A stretch of DNA of 6,160 nucleotides from Marinagarivorans sp. UBA5870. GTDB lineage: Bacteria; Pseudomonadota; Gammaproteobacteria; Pseudomonadales; Cellvibrionaceae. The position numbers and the translations under genes are program-made. Of this stretch, positions 5,046 through 6,160 are shown piece by piece. A model generated the notes under the pieces. The model was not told the DNA's origin, searched no databases, and worked only from the letters and a program-made list of their open reading frames with translations. Each line of letters begins with the position of its first letter. The first letter of the stretch is position 1. The stretch spans positions 11,538-17,697 of the forward strand of contig DJFO01000085.1 of the NCBI GenBank assembly GCA_002432555.1, in the 5' to 3' direction.

Positions 5046-6160
5046 CTATTTAACGATGGTGAATTCGGGGTAGGCTTCCATTCCGCATTCCGAGATATCC
5101 ACGCCTTCGAATTCCTCTTCCTCGGTCACACGAATTCCAAACACAGCCTTGATGGCCAACCAGGTGATCAGGGAGAGCGTAAAGACCCAGCCGAAGATCG
5201 TCAGGGCACCTTGGAGCTGGCCCCAGAAAGTGGCCTGCCCGTTAGTTAAGAGCACCGCGAAGATTCCCCACAGGCCGCCGACGCCATGCACGGAGACGGC
5301 GCCGACCGGATCGTCGATCCTCAGCTTGTCGAGAACCAATACGCTCGTGACCACCAGCAATCCACCGACCGCGCCTATGAGTGTGGCGAGAGCCGGAACC
5401 GGGTGCGAGGGCTCCGCGGTTATCGCGACCAGTCCGGCGAGAGCACCATTCAGGGCCATCGTCAGATCCGCCTTGCCAAAGAGGATTCGGGCGAGGGAAA
5501 GCGCCGCTATCAAACCGCCGCAAGCGGCGGCGTTAGTGTTGACGAACACCATTGCGACTTGGTTAGCGGCGCTGATCGAATCCAGTGATAAGACAGAACC
5601 TCCGTTAAATCCGAACCATCCCATCCACAAAATAAATGTGCCGAGGGTCGCAAGGGGGAGGTTTGCACCGGGAATTGCGTTGATCGCACCGTTCGCGCCG
5701 TACTTTCCCCGCCGTGGCCCCAGCACCAGAACTCCCGCGAGAGCGGCGCTCGCGCCGGCGAGATGCACAATGCCCGACCCGGCGAAGTCACTAAAGCTGA
5801 GGGCGTAGAGCCCAAAAACTTCCTGTTTACCCCAAGTCCAGCGGCCTTCCATGGGGTAAATAAAGCCCGTCATAACGACGGCAAACAACAAGAATGCCCA
5901 CAGCTTCATACGTTCCGCGACCGCCCCCGAAACAATCGACATGGCGGTTGCGACAAACACGACCTGAAAGAAGAAATCGGCTGCGTTGGAATAGGCATTC
6001 GCGCCTTCGCCCTTGAACTCGGCATATACCGCTTCGGTCAGGGTGTCGGCGGACTCGGCGCCGTCCAGGGCGAGACCGGTGAGGAACCAGCCGCCGCCAT
6101 ACATCAGCTCGTAGCCGCAAATGAGATACATGGTGCAGGCTACTGCGTAGAGGACGATGT
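5046..6160 (-). CDS. amtB: Ammonium transporter Amt, N-terminus beyond the window
   Basis: AmtB/Amt/Rh family channels are inner-membrane trimers that conduct ammonium. The reading frame is open to the right edge (IVLYAVACT precedes Met at 6131), so TM1 and roughly 50-60 N-terminal residues are missing. Numbering from that Met: Phe55 matches the periplasmic Phe gate in AFQGSF-like alignment; AER is at 72-74; DFAGSGIVHLAGAS (115-128) holds the binding Asp115 and the first pore His123; GWFGFNGGS (171-179) is typical; and DDPVGAVSVHGVGG (273-286) holds the second pore His282. Hydrophobic segments lie near 51-70, 76-92, 118-137, 158-175, 192-214, 222-238, 246-267, 284-296 and 308-330. The tail EEEEFEGVDISECGMEAY is the cytoplasmic region that contacts PII proteins. 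The subtype looks like the shorter bacterial Amt group rather than E. coli AmtB. Confidence 0.95.
   Translation of the reverse strand, partial: IVLYAVACTMYLICGYELMYGGGWFLTGLALDGAESADTLTEAVYAEFKGEGANAYSNAADFFFQVVFVATAMSIVSGAVAERMKLWAFLLFAVVMTGFIYPMEGRWTWGKQEVFGLYALSFSDFAGSGIVHLAGASAALAGVLVLGPRRGKYGANGAINAIPGANLPLATLGTFILWMGWFGFNGGSVLSLDSISAANQVAMVFVNTNAAACGGLIAALSLARILFGKADLTMALNGALAGLVAITAEPSHPVPALATLIGAVGGLLVVTSVLVLDKLRIDDPVGAVSVHGVGGLWGIFAVLLTNGQATFWGQLQGALTIFGWVFTLSLITWLAIKAVFGIRVTEEEEFEGVDISECGMEAYPEFTIVK

Noticed and set aside
5149..5808. Long open frame on the + strand antisense to amtB.
   Set aside because: It is the complement of conserved AmtB codons in GC-rich DNA, with no protein-like motifs; the same applies to antisense frames over kdkA, lysA and dapF.

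Overview
This is a chromosomal stretch from a Gram-negative bacterium, most likely a gammaproteobacterium of the Pseudomonadales/Cellvibrionales type. Four things point there: a Kdo kinase for lipopolysaccharide, an LptM-type mini-lipoprotein directly ahead of lysA, the lysA-dapF-DUF484 gene order, and a small acidic protein with the C-terminal signature of SutA. Coding DNA is GC-rich, with one clearly AT-rich intergenic patch. The species assignment is inference.

Left part, + strand. After about 114 non-coding bases comes kdkA (115-864). A good sigma70-type promoter (901-929) then starts a compact operon: lptM (966-1106), lysA (1116-2366), dapF (2372-3202) and a DUF484 gene (3199-3873). Spacings are 9 bp, 5 bp and a 4-bp ATGA overlap. 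DapF makes meso-diaminopimelate, a peptidoglycan precursor, and LysA decarboxylates it to lysine. LptM helps assemble the LPS export translocon, so the operon and kdkA share an envelope theme. The xerC gene that often follows DUF484 is absent here.

Middle. The operon ends at a GC-rich hairpin (3883-3910) shared with a convergent minus-strand gene, sutA (3920-4195). SutA is an RNA-polymerase-binding regulator of slow growth. Its 302-bp upstream region holds a near-perfect 30-bp inverted repeat, an AT-rich segment with A/T tracts spaced about 11 bp, and a weak promoter candidate.

Right part, minus strand. A PII signalling gene (glnK-like, 4498-4836) is preceded by a 209-bp leader rich in dyad symmetries, then by a canonical intrinsic terminator (4991-5017), which ends amtB (5046 to the right edge). 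AmtB is cut off by the window at its N-terminus. Together these form an ammonium-sensing and uptake module: PII reads the 2-oxoglutarate/ATP/ADP state and blocks AmtB when nitrogen is ample. The transcription order amtB, terminator, PII is the reverse of the usual glnK-amtB operon.

I see no mobile element, CRISPR array, tRNA or rRNA. All the genes fall into recognisable families. The less explained material is the regulatory DNA around sutA and the PII gene, and the gene-order breakpoint between the two blocks.
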